Shown here piece after piece: positions 46,209 to 56,155 of a stretch of DNA of 64,000 bases (position 1 is its first letter; each line of letters starts with the position of its first letter). The position numbers and the translations under genes are program-made. The notes beneath the pieces are model-generated. The model made no database searches. It worked only from the letters and a program-made list of their open reading frames with translations, and was not told the DNA's origin. Source of the stretch: Thermoanaerobacterium sp. CMT5567-10 (lineage in GTDB: Bacteria; Bacillota; Thermoanaerobacteria; Thermoanaerobacterales; Thermoanaerobacteraceae); contig NZ_CP130558.2 of assembly GCF_030534315.2 (NCBI RefSeq), positions 1,168,501 through 1,232,500 of the forward strand, read 5' to 3'.

Positions 46209-48080
46209 TTATTTCGGGTTAATTGTAGTAGCACTAACTTCATCAATTGTTTCAAGTTCAGGTGAGTTATACTCAGGTACAATCGATTTTATAAATTCTT
46301 TTATCTCATATGTATTCATATCATCTATTTTAGATTTATATTTTTCTAAAGTTAAAACTAAGCCATCATAGTCATTAAATCCTGGTTTCTCTATAAAAAT
46401 TTTGTCATGTTTTGTTGACGTATATTTGTCATCTGTCATAAGCAGTTCTTCAAATAATTTCTCACCAGGTCTTAGTCCTGTAATCTTAATAGGAATATCC
46501 ACATCTGGTTCAAAACCCGATAAGCGTATCAAATCTCTTGCAAGATCTATAATCTTTACAGGCTCTCCCATGTCAAGTACAAATATCTCTCCACCATTTG
46601 CCATAGCACCTGCCTGTATTACCAATTGAACTGCTTCTGGAATTGTCATAAAATATCTTTTTACATCTTCATGTGTAACTGTTACAGGTCCACCTTCTGC
46701 TATTTGTTTTTTAAACAATGGTATTACACTGCCATTACTTCCTAAAACATTACCAAATCTAACTGCAACAAATTCTGTTTTACTAACCTTATCAAATGAT
46801 TGAATTATCATTTCACAAATTCTCTTTGTTGCGCCCATTACGCTTGTAGGATTAACAGCTTTATCAGTTGAAATCATAACAAAGCGTTTTACATTATATG
46901 CATTTGCACATCTGACAAGATTCAATGTTCCATATACATTATTTTTAACTGCTTCATGTGGACTATCTTCCATCAATGGAACGTGTTTATGTGCAGCAGC
47001 ATGAAAAACAATTTCAGGTTTATATTCTTTAAATATGATATTTAACTTTTTCTCATCCCTTATACTAGCTACAAGACACGTCATTCTTAGATCTGGATAT
47101 TTTCTTAATAATTCCTGCTGTATATCGTACATATTGTTTTCATATATATCAAGGATTACAAGGTGTGAAGGATTGAACTTTGCTATTTGCCTGCATAATT
47201 CTGAACCTATCGATCCACCTCCACCAGTTACCATTACCTTCTTGCCTTTTATGTAACTGCTTATTTCATCTAAATCTATCTTTATTGGATCTCTTCCTAA
47301 TAAGTCGTTTATATCAACATCTCGTATTTGATTAACAGACACTTTACCATTCACTAGCTCATATATTCCAGGAAGCGTTTTTACTTTCATATGTAATTCA
47401 CTTAAGCTATCAATTACTTTTCTCAATACCGTCCTTGACGCAGAAGGAATTGCATATATCACTTCATCAATTTCATTTTCCTTGACTGCTTTAACTATAT
47501 CATCGAGTGTACCTACAATAGGGACACCTTCCATACTCCTATATATCTTTGATCTATCATCGTCAAGTATAGCTACTGGCTTTAATCCTATTTCAAGGTG
47601 TGCTCTTAATTCTCTTATTAACATTTGCCCGGCACTTCCAGCACCTATTATGAGCGTGTTTTTAAAAACTATATTTTTTATTTTTACTTTTGAATTGCTC
47701 ATTATATATCTATAAAACATCCTACTTGAAATAATTAATATGATATTCAAAAGCCAGCTTAATGGATAAATAGACCTTGGCAAATGTATCTGCAATAAAA
47801 ATAATATCAGTGATGATATGGCACTTCCTATTGTTATGACAACCATCATGTCTATCAAATCTTTTAAATTAACATACCGCCATATCTTATGGTATTGCCT
47901 AAAAAATATAAATGTAAATATGTTCGCTAATGTAAAAATTATAAATGACTGCGTATACAATGTGAAATATGGTTCTACTACATGATAATCAAATCTCAAG
48001 AAAAAAGCCATAAAAAAAGCAATATTGATTAACAATGCATCTATAAGGATAAGTAGATACTTTCTTATATTCTTTTCCAT
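46209..48080 (-). CDS. CapD/FlaA1-like nucleoside-diphosphate-sugar 4,6-dehydratase/epimerase
   Basis: 623 aa. Four N-terminal membrane helices (about 1-110), a Rossmann-like CoA-binding region (about 145-270), then an SDR domain with MVTGGGGSIGSELCRQI and the catalytic region STDKAVNPTSVMGATKR. Such enzymes make UDP-4-keto-6-deoxy-HexNAc precursors at the membrane. MTIPEA and GLRPGEKLFEELL are family phrases. It is intact amid broken genes. Confidence 0.9.
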   Translation of the reverse strand: MEKNIRKYLLILIDALLINIAFFMAFFLRFDYHVVEPYFTLYTQSFIIFTLANIFTFIFFRQYHKIWRYVNLKDLIDMMVVITIGSAISSLILFLLQIHLPRSIYPLSWLLNIILIISSRMFYRYIMSNSKVKIKNIVFKNTLIIGAGSAGQMLIRELRAHLEIGLKPVAILDDDRSKIYRSMEGVPIVGTLDDIVKAVKENEIDEVIYAIPSASRTVLRKVIDSLSELHMKVKTLPGIYELVNGKVSVNQIRDVDINDLLGRDPIKIDLDEISSYIKGKKVMVTGGGGSIGSELCRQIAKFNPSHLVILDIYENNMYDIQQELLRKYPDLRMTCLVASIRDEKKLNIIFKEYKPEIVFHAAAHKHVPLMEDSPHEAVKNNVYGTLNLVRCANAYNVKRFVMISTDKAVNPTSVMGATKRICEMIIQSFDKVSKTEFVAVRFGNVLGSNGSVIPLFKKQIAEGGPVTVTHEDVKRYFMTIPEAVQLVIQAGAMANGGEIFVLDMGEPVKIIDLARDLIRLSGFEPDVDIPIKITGLRPGEKLFEELLMTDDKYTSTKHDKIFIEKPGFNDYDGLVLTLEKYKSKIDDMNTYEIKEFIKSIVPEYNSPELETIDEVSATTINPK

Positions 48081-48268
48081 AATAATGTCCCTTCTTTTAA
48101 TATTTTAAGAGCTAACTTTGATAATAAATAGCTTTAATAAATTCTATGACATATATTCTATATAAAATATTAAATTTCCTTTTATAAATAAAAACACTTT
48201 CATCTAAATTATTTCATTACTTTTTTAGCTTGTTTATAGTTTATTATAGAACTCTAACACTATTTCAT

Positions 48269-48481
48269 TCAGTAATAGATATAATATTGAATACAACGAT
48301 AACTGTGCGCTTTATCAAGTTTTGATAATACTGCCCCTAATGAGGAAGAACTCATAAAATCTTTGAATTCAGGCTTAGTTACATCATAATATTCATAAAT
48401 TGCTCCATCTCTAAATCGTACTTGCATTACATTATTTACCTGGCCTACCATGCATATTCGACTTGATGATACAAAAATCAT
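48269..48481 (-). CDS. KTSC-domain small protein
   Basis: 70 aa. NNVMQVRFRDGAIYEYYDVT and a late FKDFMSSSSLGAVLSK match the KTSC domain, named after its Lys-Thr-Ser-Cys-type positions, of unknown function, common near mobile DNA. No neighbours in operon. Confidence 0.65.
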   Translation of the reverse strand: MIFVSSSRICMVGQVNNVMQVRFRDGAIYEYYDVTKPEFKDFMSSSSLGAVLSKLDKAHSYRCIQYYIYY

Positions 48482-48629
48482 TACATATATGAGCCTCAGG
48501 TATATTGTTAAATGTTAATTTAAAATATCATTCTAAATATCTGCATATATGCGCTTAAATTGCTTTGAAAAATCAAAAAGTATGTGTCTAATAATTATTA
48601 TTAATTAAATTCAACGATTATAAAATTAA

Positions 48630-48835
48630 TTATATAATATCTGCTTTTGTTTTATCTTCATCCACTTGATGACCACTTCTTACTAAAATACATTTACCAA
48701 TGCCTGCATTTTTTCCTGTTTGAATATCTATTTCTTTATCACCTACTATAATGCTTTTATCTAAATTTATATTAAAGTCCTTCAACAGCTTGTTTTATCA
48801 TCCCAATATTAGGCTTTCTACAATTACATTTTTCA
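48630..48835 (-). pseudogene. GmhB-type HAD phosphatase fragment
   Basis: Only the C-terminal third remains, in two frames: FYEKCNCRKPNIGMIKQAVE (zinc-site Cys and CRKP motif) and, after a one-base shift near 48780, SIIVGDKEIDIQTGKNAG to SGHQVDED. Matches D-glycero-D-manno-heptose-1,7-bisphosphate 7-phosphatase. It is joined directly to a truncated polymerase gene. Confidence 0.7.
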
Positions 48836-49596
48836 TAAAATGGTATTAACAACAAAAAAGGTATATATATTATCACATTACTTACTAATAAAGTATTAGC
48901 TCTTCCATATATACCAAAATTACCAGTTAATAATGACACAATCATTGAAACAATTGCACCAATTAAAATTGCAATTAAATAGTCTTCCAAAAGTTGTACT
49001 TTTTCTTTCTCTCAAGTAAGAATATATATTATAGAGATTATTAGAAGAATAGGTAGTGCAACCATGTTATATGTAGTGCCCACAAAGCTTGGTAACATAC
49101 CATCCATATTCTGTATATTATTGTCATTTGTAATCAATTGTAATAATCCAAATATAACCCCCATAAAATCCATAAATATGATAATTGCTATAAATTTATG
49201 TAAATTAGTATATTTATTTTTGATTTCATTTATTTTGATTTTTTTAGAAAGTACTATTACTAATAAAGGTAATAAAGATAATATACCTAGATTAATACCA
49301 AATATTCTAAAATTTTTAAATCCATAAAATTGTTCAGTACCACCTAATTCATTAAATTCGAAACTTAAAGATAGAAAAATCAAGTAACTTCCAATATATC
49401 TAGTAATATCTTTTTTCATAAAATAATATGCTAGTATCGTTAATTCTGCGGTAATAATAATCATTGATATTTGATAATTTTTATAGAACAATACATTCAA
49501 ACTACCTATCATACTAGATAATAATATAATATTTATGTCTTTTATTTTACCAACCTTTATATTGATATTTGAATTAATTAATCCATTACTTTGCAT
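48835..49596 (-). pseudogene. Truncated Wzy-like polymerase gene with an in-frame stop
   Basis: Frame 49012-49596 encodes about six membrane helices (GVIFGLLQLITNDNNIQNM resembles the locus polymerase), then TGA at 49012-49014. Coding continues in the same frame (from GAG to about 48835) with two more helices, then runs into the phosphatase fragment. The C-terminal half is missing. Confidence 0.75.
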
Positions 49597-49636
49597 AGTT
49601 AGTTCTCCTAAATTTTTTAACTAGTATTTTTGCATA

Positions 49637-50625
49637 TTAAACCATATTTTTAAAAACCAAAACTATCTTATCTTCAGAGTGTGAATTTTTGAATATTTCA
49701 AACTCATTAAGTTGTTCATTAATCTCCAATTTATTTATTTTAATAACATATTCGAAAAAATCATCTACACTTTCAATTATTTTGCAAATTGATGGATATT
49801 CTTTTGAATAATAATCCATCAAAGTAATATTGCTACAAAGTATAATTTTATTATTAGAAAAAGCATCAACAAGTGTTCCACTCATTCTATACTTAAATGT
49901 AGATGGAAATGGCATATCATCTAAATAATTATTTAGCACTTTTAAAAAACCATCATCAAAATTAATTACTTTCGATTTCAATATCACTTTACATTTCGCT
50001 TTTTTTAAAATTTTTTCTTGGTTCTCTTTTTTTACAATCTCAGATATTATGTTTTCATCATTACTATTGCTTAACCCTACACAAGCATATTTTTGATAAT
50101 TATCTTTTAATATATTCTCATTTAATTGATGCGGTAAAACATGAACCTTCTCACTATTTATTTCATGTGTTTCCATTAGACAATCTTTAATAAATTCTTC
50201 AAAAACTACATGTTCAACTTTATTCATATATCTTTTAAAAAACCATCGTTTAATCCTATTCTCTAATTAATCTATATTGAAGTGATGTAATATGATAATC
50301 TTTCACGTCTTCGAAAGAATAACCTCCCTATTGAAAACATTATAGTTTCATAAGAAGAAATAAAAACATAATCAGGCTTTAATTTACGAGCTATTATAGC
50401 TGATATAAGCATGATCTTGAGCGTACTTAACCTGCTAAATAATCTTCCATCCTTTATTTTTAAAGAATCCTTTTCTATAACTTTTACTTCTTTGGGTAGA
50501 TTATTATAATGCCTTTTAGGACATATAACATAAACATTTACAAATTTTGCAAAACAGCTTATATATGAAGCATTTTGGCATATATGACCTTTAGGATACA
50601 AAAAATCCAAATATAATATTTTCAC
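49637..50625 (-). pseudogene. Broken paralogue of the GT-B gene at 40667
   Basis: N-terminal piece 50272-50625 and C-terminal piece 49637-50227 are parts of one glycosyltransferase. A frameshift lies near 50285 and, read through it, an in-frame TAA (near 50267) follows HHFNID where the paralogue has NHNNLDEL. Other framework residues are conserved, so it arose by duplication or transfer and then decayed. Confidence 0.75.
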
Positions 50626-50744
50626 TAATTGTTCTTCCTTTCATTCAAGTTGCAATTTCTTATAAAAATAATATCGTGTTCTTTATATCGCTATCTTTTA
50701 ATCATAAGACTAAAACCTATGCAGTAGGTTATAACTCAATATTA

Positions 50745-51830
50745 TTAACTATTAATAAATTCTCTTATTTTCTCTAAATATAATTGATCCTCTATTAAAA
50801 TTTTTTGTAATTCTTTATTGCAACTATCATTAAATTTTTTTTCATCAATATTATAGTAATATTCATATAATTTATCTGCAAAGTCCTCTTCTTCTACGTC
50901 TAAACCTATTCCTATACCTAGCTCTTCTACCTTACTTTGCTTATACGTATTGGTTTCAACAAGCTGAGGAATTCCATAAATAATCCCATCATAGTATTTG
51001 TTTGAAATCGCATATTTTGTTTCCATCATTTTGGAAGCCTTATAAGAATTGTTCAATATATCCGCTTTTATTAATAACTTATTTTTATCTGAATTATTAT
51101 ATTCTCCCGTAAACTTTAAATTTGATATATTGTTTTTTTTACAATAATTTATGAACAAATCCAGTTCAGCTCCTGAACCATGGTAAATCAAATTAAACCT
51201 ATTATCATTTTTCAACCTATCAATTATTTTAACTTGATGTTTGAAATATCTAACTGCCCCAATAAAGACTACATTAAGAATACTTCCTTTATCTTTCTTT
51301 ATAAATTTTTTTTTGTTTTGATAATCATTTTTATTAATATTATGCGCTATAATATAAGGATATCCTTTTGGCAAAAATTCTTTGAATCCCTCTGAAGAAA
51401 TACACGTAAAAAAAGAATTTCTAATCAAATTCTCTTCGATATTGAAAAACATTTTATTATTTTCATAACTATAATCTCTAATATCAAAAATATAATTATA
51501 CTTGTACTTATTAATTAGAGTTTTTGCAATAAGAACACCAGATAAAGTTGAAAGAATAATAAGTTTATCATAATTTCTTGTTTTAATTTGATTTTTTACC
51601 CACTTTCTAAATTTTAGAAAATCCAAAATTTTAAACAGCGGATGCCTATTAAGCACTGATTTCAAATTCAATGAAAAATAATTCAATGGATAATCTACAG
51701 ATTTTCCTTCTCTGTTCCAGAATAGAACTTCATACTTTTGATTTTCTTCATCAAGAACTTGCGTATATTTGTTTAAATAAGGGCAATATTTTAAATCCCC
51801 AATAAAAATTATGCCTATCATTATCTCCAT
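50745..51830 (-). CDS. Glycosyltransferase, GT4-like
   Basis: 361 aa GT-B protein. NVVFIGAVRYFKHQVKIIDR and FNLIYHGSGAELDLFINYC match the start of the C-terminal donor domain; YDGIIYGIPQLVETNTYK follows. The N-terminal half is divergent. Intact; specificity unknown. Confidence 0.75.
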   Translation of the reverse strand: MEIMIGIIFIGDLKYCPYLNKYTQVLDEENQKYEVLFWNREGKSVDYPLNYFSLNLKSVLNRHPLFKILDFLKFRKWVKNQIKTRNYDKLIILSTLSGVLIAKTLINKYKYNYIFDIRDYSYENNKMFFNIEENLIRNSFFTCISSEGFKEFLPKGYPYIIAHNINKNDYQNKKKFIKKDKGSILNVVFIGAVRYFKHQVKIIDRLKNDNRFNLIYHGSGAELDLFINYCKKNNISNLKFTGEYNNSDKNKLLIKADILNNSYKASKMMETKYAISNKYYDGIIYGIPQLVETNTYKQSKVEELGIGIGLDVEEEDFADKLYEYYYNIDEKKFNDSCNKELQKILIEDQLYLEKIREFINS

Positions 51831-52090
51831 CCTTTAAAACTTATTTTAATCTTTTATCTTATATAAGGTTCTTATTTATATATAAGCAAATAATTAATAT
51901 CAATAGAAACTTTTATATATATCAGTTTTATTATTTAATATGTATATGTATAAAACCTTTCTTACTTTTATTATTATTGAACTCAATTTTTTTAGCAATT
52001 TTATATTCTACTAGATTTTCATAAAACTATAAGCTATATGCATTTCTCCTTTAACCTTAATCAAATAACATAATAGTATCTCTTAAATTT

Positions 52091-52870
52091 TCATTTTGCA
52101 AAAATTTTCTTATACTTTTTAACAGATTCTATAACATGCCTAAACGTAAAATATATTGAAACTATCGGATTCAATCCAATAAATCTAAATACCTTATACG
52201 TCATCTTGATTGACTTTATCTTGTTTCCAGACTTTGAGTTGCGAGAAATACGATATATTAAAAGAGGCTCATTAATTCCATAAGCTAATATCCCTGTTCT
52301 AAGAATCCTTAACCATACAGCATAGTCTTCGTGCATATCATCTTTTTCCATTTTGATGTTATCGAAAAGTCGTTTCTTTATAAGAACTGACGAGCAAGAT
52401 ATTACATTATGATTCCTCAATTTCTTATATGTAACTTTATCTGGAACTTCAAATATGCCTTTATAATATTCACCATCCTCATTTATGTACGACGAACCGG
52501 TAAATAAAAATTCTGCAGACGTTTTTTCTGCATATTTCATCTGTTTTTCTAACTTTGTTTTATCCCACATATCATCGCTATCTAAAAATGCAATCCAATT
52601 TCCATTAGCTAAAGAGATTCCTATATTTCTAGTAGCTGATACCCCTTGATTTTTTTCATTCTTTACAAAACGAATACGAGAATCTTTTTTTGAAAGTTCC
52701 TTAATTATTTCAACTGTATTATCTTCTGAACCATCGTCTATAACTAATAGTTCCCACTCTTTATAGGTTTGATTGATTACTGAATTTATTGCTTGTTCTA
52801 TATATTTCTCGCAATTATACGTTGGCATAATAATGCTAACCAACATTTGTTTATTTATACCAGCATTCAT
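52091..52870 (-). CDS. Family 2 glycosyltransferase
   Basis: 259 aa with SIIMPTYNCEKYIEQAINSV, IDDGSEDNT and AFLDSDDMWDKTKLEKQ, the GT2 donor site. It is clearly related to the GT2 at 35601 (same WiaFLDSDDxW and LLKxxRxG framework). It starts within the last four bases of the epimerase gene (ATGA overlap), so they are coupled. Confidence 0.88.
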   Translation of the reverse strand: MNAGINKQMLVSIIMPTYNCEKYIEQAINSVINQTYKEWELLVIDDGSEDNTVEIIKELSKKDSRIRFVKNEKNQGVSATRNIGISLANGNWIAFLDSDDMWDKTKLEKQMKYAEKTSAEFLFTGSSYINEDGEYYKGIFEVPDKVTYKKLRNHNVISCSSVLIKKRLFDNIKMEKDDMHEDYAVWLRILRTGILAYGINEPLLIYRISRNSKSGNKIKSIKMTYKVFRFIGLNPIVSIYFTFRHVIESVKKYKKIFAK

Positions 52871-53715
52871 TTCAATTCTCTCTTTTCAGTTAGATAAATT
52901 GACTCTTTAAAATCCTTTAAACAATAATGTTTATGATAACTAGACATTTTTTTCTCATACACTAAGTCACCAAACGCCTTATTAACTGTACTTGTCCTCA
53001 GTAGCTTTAATATAGGATTAAATAACTTAGTAATTCTGATCTTTTTCCCGTTTGCTTCAGAAATCAATTTAACCATCTCGCTTATATTTACATACTCACT
53101 ATTTTGTGGGAAAAACAACCCATTACTATCATCATCAATCAAAAATCTAATAAACTCACACAAATTATCAATGTAAATCATACTTCGCTTATTATCTACA
53201 TCAGGAAATACTGGCACTTTTATTGCAATTCTTGCTAGTCTAGGATAGTTTCCTTTACAACCTTTCCCGTAAACAATAGGTGGTCTAAGTACTGCTACTT
53301 TAAAAGTATCTCCATTCATTTTAAATAGCAATTCTTCAGCTTCATATTTTGATTTAGCATATGGTGTCTTTGGATTTGGTACTGTATCTTTTGTAATATA
53401 CCCTGTTTCAGTACCATAGACTCCCATAGTGCTTAAAAATATAAATTGCTTTACATCTTCTTGTTTAGCTTTTTTTGCTACTTCTACAGTTAAATCTCTA
53501 TTCACTCTAAAATATTCATCTATTTCTTTCTCTTTGACGTGAACAATTGCTGCTACGTGAAAAACAACGTCATATCCTTTAAATGACTTCTTTTTCCACT
53601 CACTGCCTCTTACACTAATGCTGTCTACTTTATATTTGTCAGGCCACTTACTAACCCAATTTTTAAAAGATGTACCTATATAACTATTAGCTCCTGTTAT
53701 TAGTATCTTTTTCAT
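52867..53715 (-). CDS. NAD-dependent epimerase/reductase
   Basis: 282 aa extended SDR with ITGANSYIGTSFKNW, active-site Tyr in TPYAKSKYEAEELLF and VLRPPIVYGKGCKGNYPRL. Close in style to UDP-glucose 4-epimerase or UDP-GlcNAc 4-ketoreductases that feed priming transferases. Together with the CapD-like dehydratase it might yield UDP-N-acetyl-quinovosamine or -fucosamine. Confidence 0.82.
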   Translation of the reverse strand: MKKILITGANSYIGTSFKNWVSKWPDKYKVDSISVRGSEWKKKSFKGYDVVFHVAAIVHVKEKEIDEYFRVNRDLTVEVAKKAKQEDVKQFIFLSTMGVYGTETGYITKDTVPNPKTPYAKSKYEAEELLFKMNGDTFKVAVLRPPIVYGKGCKGNYPRLARIAIKVPVFPDVDNKRSMIYIDNLCEFIRFLIDDDSNGLFFPQNSEYVNISEMVKLISEANGKKIRITKLFNPILKLLRTSTVNKAFGDLVYEKKMSSYHKHYCLKDFKESIYLTEKRELK

Positions 53716-53717
53716 TA

Positions 53718-54347
53718 TTATGTAGTCTCCTTCTGAGTAGCTTCTCCTTTTTCTAGTCTTCCTGTTCCGCCTTCGACAACTCCGTCACTTTTGATAACAC
53801 TTATGATTGTTTTAAAGAAGCACTTTACATCCAACCAAAAGCTTAACTTTTCAACATACTCCCCATCCAATTTCGCTTTAACCTCAATGGGTAGTTCATC
53901 TCTACCGTTAATCTGTGCCCAACCAGTAAGGCCTGGTCTTACATCATTAGCTCCATACTTATCTCTTTCTTCTATTAAATTATATTGATTCCATAAAGCA
54001 GGACGAGGTCCAATAATGCTCATCTCACCCTTTAATATATTTATCATCTGCGGTAGCTCATCTAAACTTGTCTTTCTAAGAAACTTTCCAACCTTAGTAA
54101 TCCACTGATCAGGGTTCTCCAGCATATGTGTTGGTATATCCTTAGGAGTATCCACTCTCATTGTTCTAAACTTTAATATATTAAAATAACTCTTATGAAT
54201 TCCAACTCTTTTTTGCTTAAATAACACCGGACCATTAGAGTCAATCTTAATTGCTATTATTAAAATCAAAAATACTGGAGAAAACAAAATTAGCCCTAAT
54301 AATGAAAGAACTATATCTATCAATCTTTTTACTTTTAAATAAGTCAT
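53718..54347 (-). CDS. Priming sugar transferase (undecaprenyl-phosphate)
   Basis: 209 aa, monotopic membrane phosphoglycosyltransferase of the PglC/EpsL class. One re-entrant N-terminal helix (IVLSLLGLILFSPVFLILII), then KFRTMRVDTP, LRKTSLDELPQMINILKGEM and IGPRPALWNQ. It transfers a sugar-1-phosphate to undecaprenyl phosphate and starts polymer assembly. The older priming gene at 33067 is broken, so this is the only intact one. Confidence 0.9.
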   Translation of the reverse strand: MTYLKVKRLIDIVLSLLGLILFSPVFLILIIAIKIDSNGPVLFKQKRVGIHKSYFNILKFRTMRVDTPKDIPTHMLENPDQWITKVGKFLRKTSLDELPQMINILKGEMSIIGPRPALWNQYNLIEERDKYGANDVRPGLTGWAQINGRDELPIEVKAKLDGEYVEKLSFWLDVKCFFKTIISVIKSDGVVEGGTGRLEKGEATQKETT

Positions 54348-54589
54348 TTCTTAATAACCCCCAATTAAACTGTAAAGTAGAACATTAGAATATTGAAACA
54401 AAATCATTTACGAATAACTTTCTAATCACAACCAAATTTTATTTATAATTTTTTTACATTCTTTTATATAAATAGTGTACGAATTAAACGAAAAAAGCGA
54501 TATATCAGCATTTGCAATTACTAAAAAAGTTACTAAATAAGTTATTACAAAAGTTAGTATTAATATCCCATTTTGAAAAACAAATTCTA

Positions 54590-54844
54590 AACTTACAATA
54601 TATTTTTCTATATTTTCAATCTTATTTATTTCAAATATATTATCTGCTATTCGATGTAGCATTTTCTCATCTGCATCTTCTATCAATCTTAAATATTTCT
54701 AAGGTATATCGTTAAATTTACTCTTTAATTGTCTTATTACTAAGCTTTCCATACCCTTTTCCATGCTCTTTTTTAATTCTTCCTCAGTATATCTTTTAGC
54801 TCTTCTTTTATAGCCGCTACAAAATCACTGTGCCAATCATTCAT
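54590..54844 (-). pseudogene. Rpn/PD-(D/E)XK nuclease C-terminal remnant
   Basis: On the minus strand the pieces NDWHSDFVAAIKEELK, YTEEELKKSMEKGMESLVIR and QLKSKFNDIP then an in-frame stop, then LRLIEDADEKMLHRIADNIFEINKIENI match the C-terminus of Rpn-like recombination-promoting nucleases (DUF4351 tail). The nuclease core is missing. Confidence 0.55.
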
Positions 54845-54912
54845 TTTATTTTATTTTCCTTATCCTTAATTATATCACATTTCCCTCAAAATAGGTATAG
54901 CTTCGCCATACG

Positions 54913-54937
54913 GGCGCCAGTGAATTAAATTCACCGC
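54913..54937. repeat. Small palindromic segment in the LoaP leader
   Basis: GTGAATT-A-AATTCAC (54920-54934) within GGCGCC/CGCC flanks. It adjoins the long leader hairpin. It could belong to the leader structure or be an IS605-type end remnant. Confidence 0.35.
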
Positions 54938-54961
54938 CTCCGCTCTAAAGCTTTATAACCA

Positions 54962-55007
54962 CCAGTAATATTTATGAGCGCCGAAACGTCAGCATAAATG
55001 TTACTGG
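54962..55007 (-). promoter_or_regulatory. Leader hairpin, candidate LoaP RNA target
   Basis: 54962-54976 and 54993-55007 form a 15-bp stem with one mismatch, and a 16-base GC-rich apical part. It lies on the minus transcript 80 bases downstream of loaP and upstream of the biosynthetic genes. LoaP proteins are known to bind a leader hairpin; identity is inferred. Confidence 0.6.
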
Positions 55008-55086
55008 ATATTATTACTACTTTTTATTTATTCGACATAAACTAAAAAATTCCTTCTTTTTAAAACAATTTTTTTAATTAATTTTT

Positions 55087-55626
55087 TTAGCTTCTCATCT
55101 CTAGTAATTGATTTACATCTTCCCCTACAAATATACCTAGGTCTACAAAATATACATTTCCTGATAAAATTAACCTTATTTTTGCTCTGCCTTTGCGATT
55201 ATCTATCTCTTCAATAACTCCTTTAAAATCTTTTAAAGGACCATCAATGATTTTTACTTTAGTTCCTATTTTTATTCCTGATGAAACTCCGATAATATCA
55301 GATTCATTTATTAACTGTAATATGATATGCATCTCTTCATCTTTTACTTCCATAGGTTTACTGTTATCTTCTAAAAGGTCATAATTTAATTCATTAATTG
55401 CATTATAAATTTTTTTAATGTCGTCAACTTTTACAAAAACTATCTTTGGAATTAAATATCTGGTCGTTTCTACTTTTTTGCCTTTTTTTCTTTCGAAAAT
55501 AATTCTTTTAGGTAATAATATTTTGTATGACTTTTCGTTTGACTTCTCTAATATTAAATTTATTAAATTTAATGTATCAAGTTCTTTATCCTTCTTTGTC
55601 TCAATAGCATACCATTTACAGCACAT
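55087..55626 (-). CDS. loaP: LoaP-type NusG paralogue (processive antiterminator)
   Basis: 179 aa. NGN domain (CCKWYAIETKKDKE, LIPKIVFVKVDDI) and a KOW domain (GTKVKIIDGPLKDFKGVIEEI, ending RAKIRLILSGNVYFVDLGI). The pattern is that of LoaP, a NusG paralogue that keeps RNA polymerase processive through long antibiotic or polysaccharide operons. First gene of the locus, same strand. GGAGATG lies 10 bases before the ATG. Confidence 0.85.
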   Translation of the reverse strand: MCCKWYAIETKKDKELDTLNLINLILEKSNEKSYKILLPKRIIFERKKGKKVETTRYLIPKIVFVKVDDIKKIYNAINELNYDLLEDNSKPMEVKDEEMHIILQLINESDIIGVSSGIKIGTKVKIIDGPLKDFKGVIEEIDNRKGRAKIRLILSGNVYFVDLGIFVGEDVNQLLEMRS

Positions 55627-56009
55627 GCTTTTTCATCTCCTATTAATGTTATATTACTCATAATTAATTTTACAACATCTTTGAAAAAATAAATAGCAGA
55701 TAGCATTGAATTTATAAGAATATATTAGCTAAAAATATAAAAGAAATAAGCTTGTTGCAGCCATTGCTATAATAACGAATTAGTTTCAGATGCTAATTGA
55801 ACTTTGCGTCTTTTGCACCTGTATAATACAAAAACTGTTCTATTTAATGACTTCCTATGTCTTACAGTATTGCCTTCAAATTTGTTTTTTGTAAAGCCAA
55901 TCTGGTCTTCCTTTTCCTTCCATGTGTGACCACATAGTTAAAAAGCTTAAGTTTTACTGATTTCAACATGCTTTATTAGCTATACCTGATACGGGTATAG
56001 TGAAATTTT
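55627..56009. other. Empty AT-rich stretch before attR
   Basis: No gene I can support. A minus-strand reading MWSHMEGKGRPDWLYKKQI at about 55875-55935 looks like a short protein scrap but ends at once. Confidence 0.4.
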
Positions 56010-56030
56010 AGTGCTTAAAAAGTGCTTAAA
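56010..56030 (+). repeat. Integrase arm-type site, right copy
   Basis: Identical to 21889-21909. Related GTACTTAA sequences follow at about 56078 and 56110, so the right arm may hold several sites. Confidence 0.65.
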
Positions 56031-56155
56031 CTTAAAAAAACTCAATGAATTTCAAGTAATTTAACAAAATATTACAAGTACTTAAAATCCAGTCGTAATG
56101 CATCTTTAAAGTACTTAAGTAATATCAAAAACAGTTATAAAATTACCACTTTTTG

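Noticed and set aside
48772..48990. 72-aa membrane protein with a Cys-rich end
   Set aside because: It is the in-frame continuation of the broken polymerase after a TGA, fused to a phosphatase fragment.
54426..54686. 86-aa membrane protein gene
   Set aside because: Its first third matches the end of an Rpn-like nuclease and the rest is read-through of AT-rich DNA, so it is a remnant.
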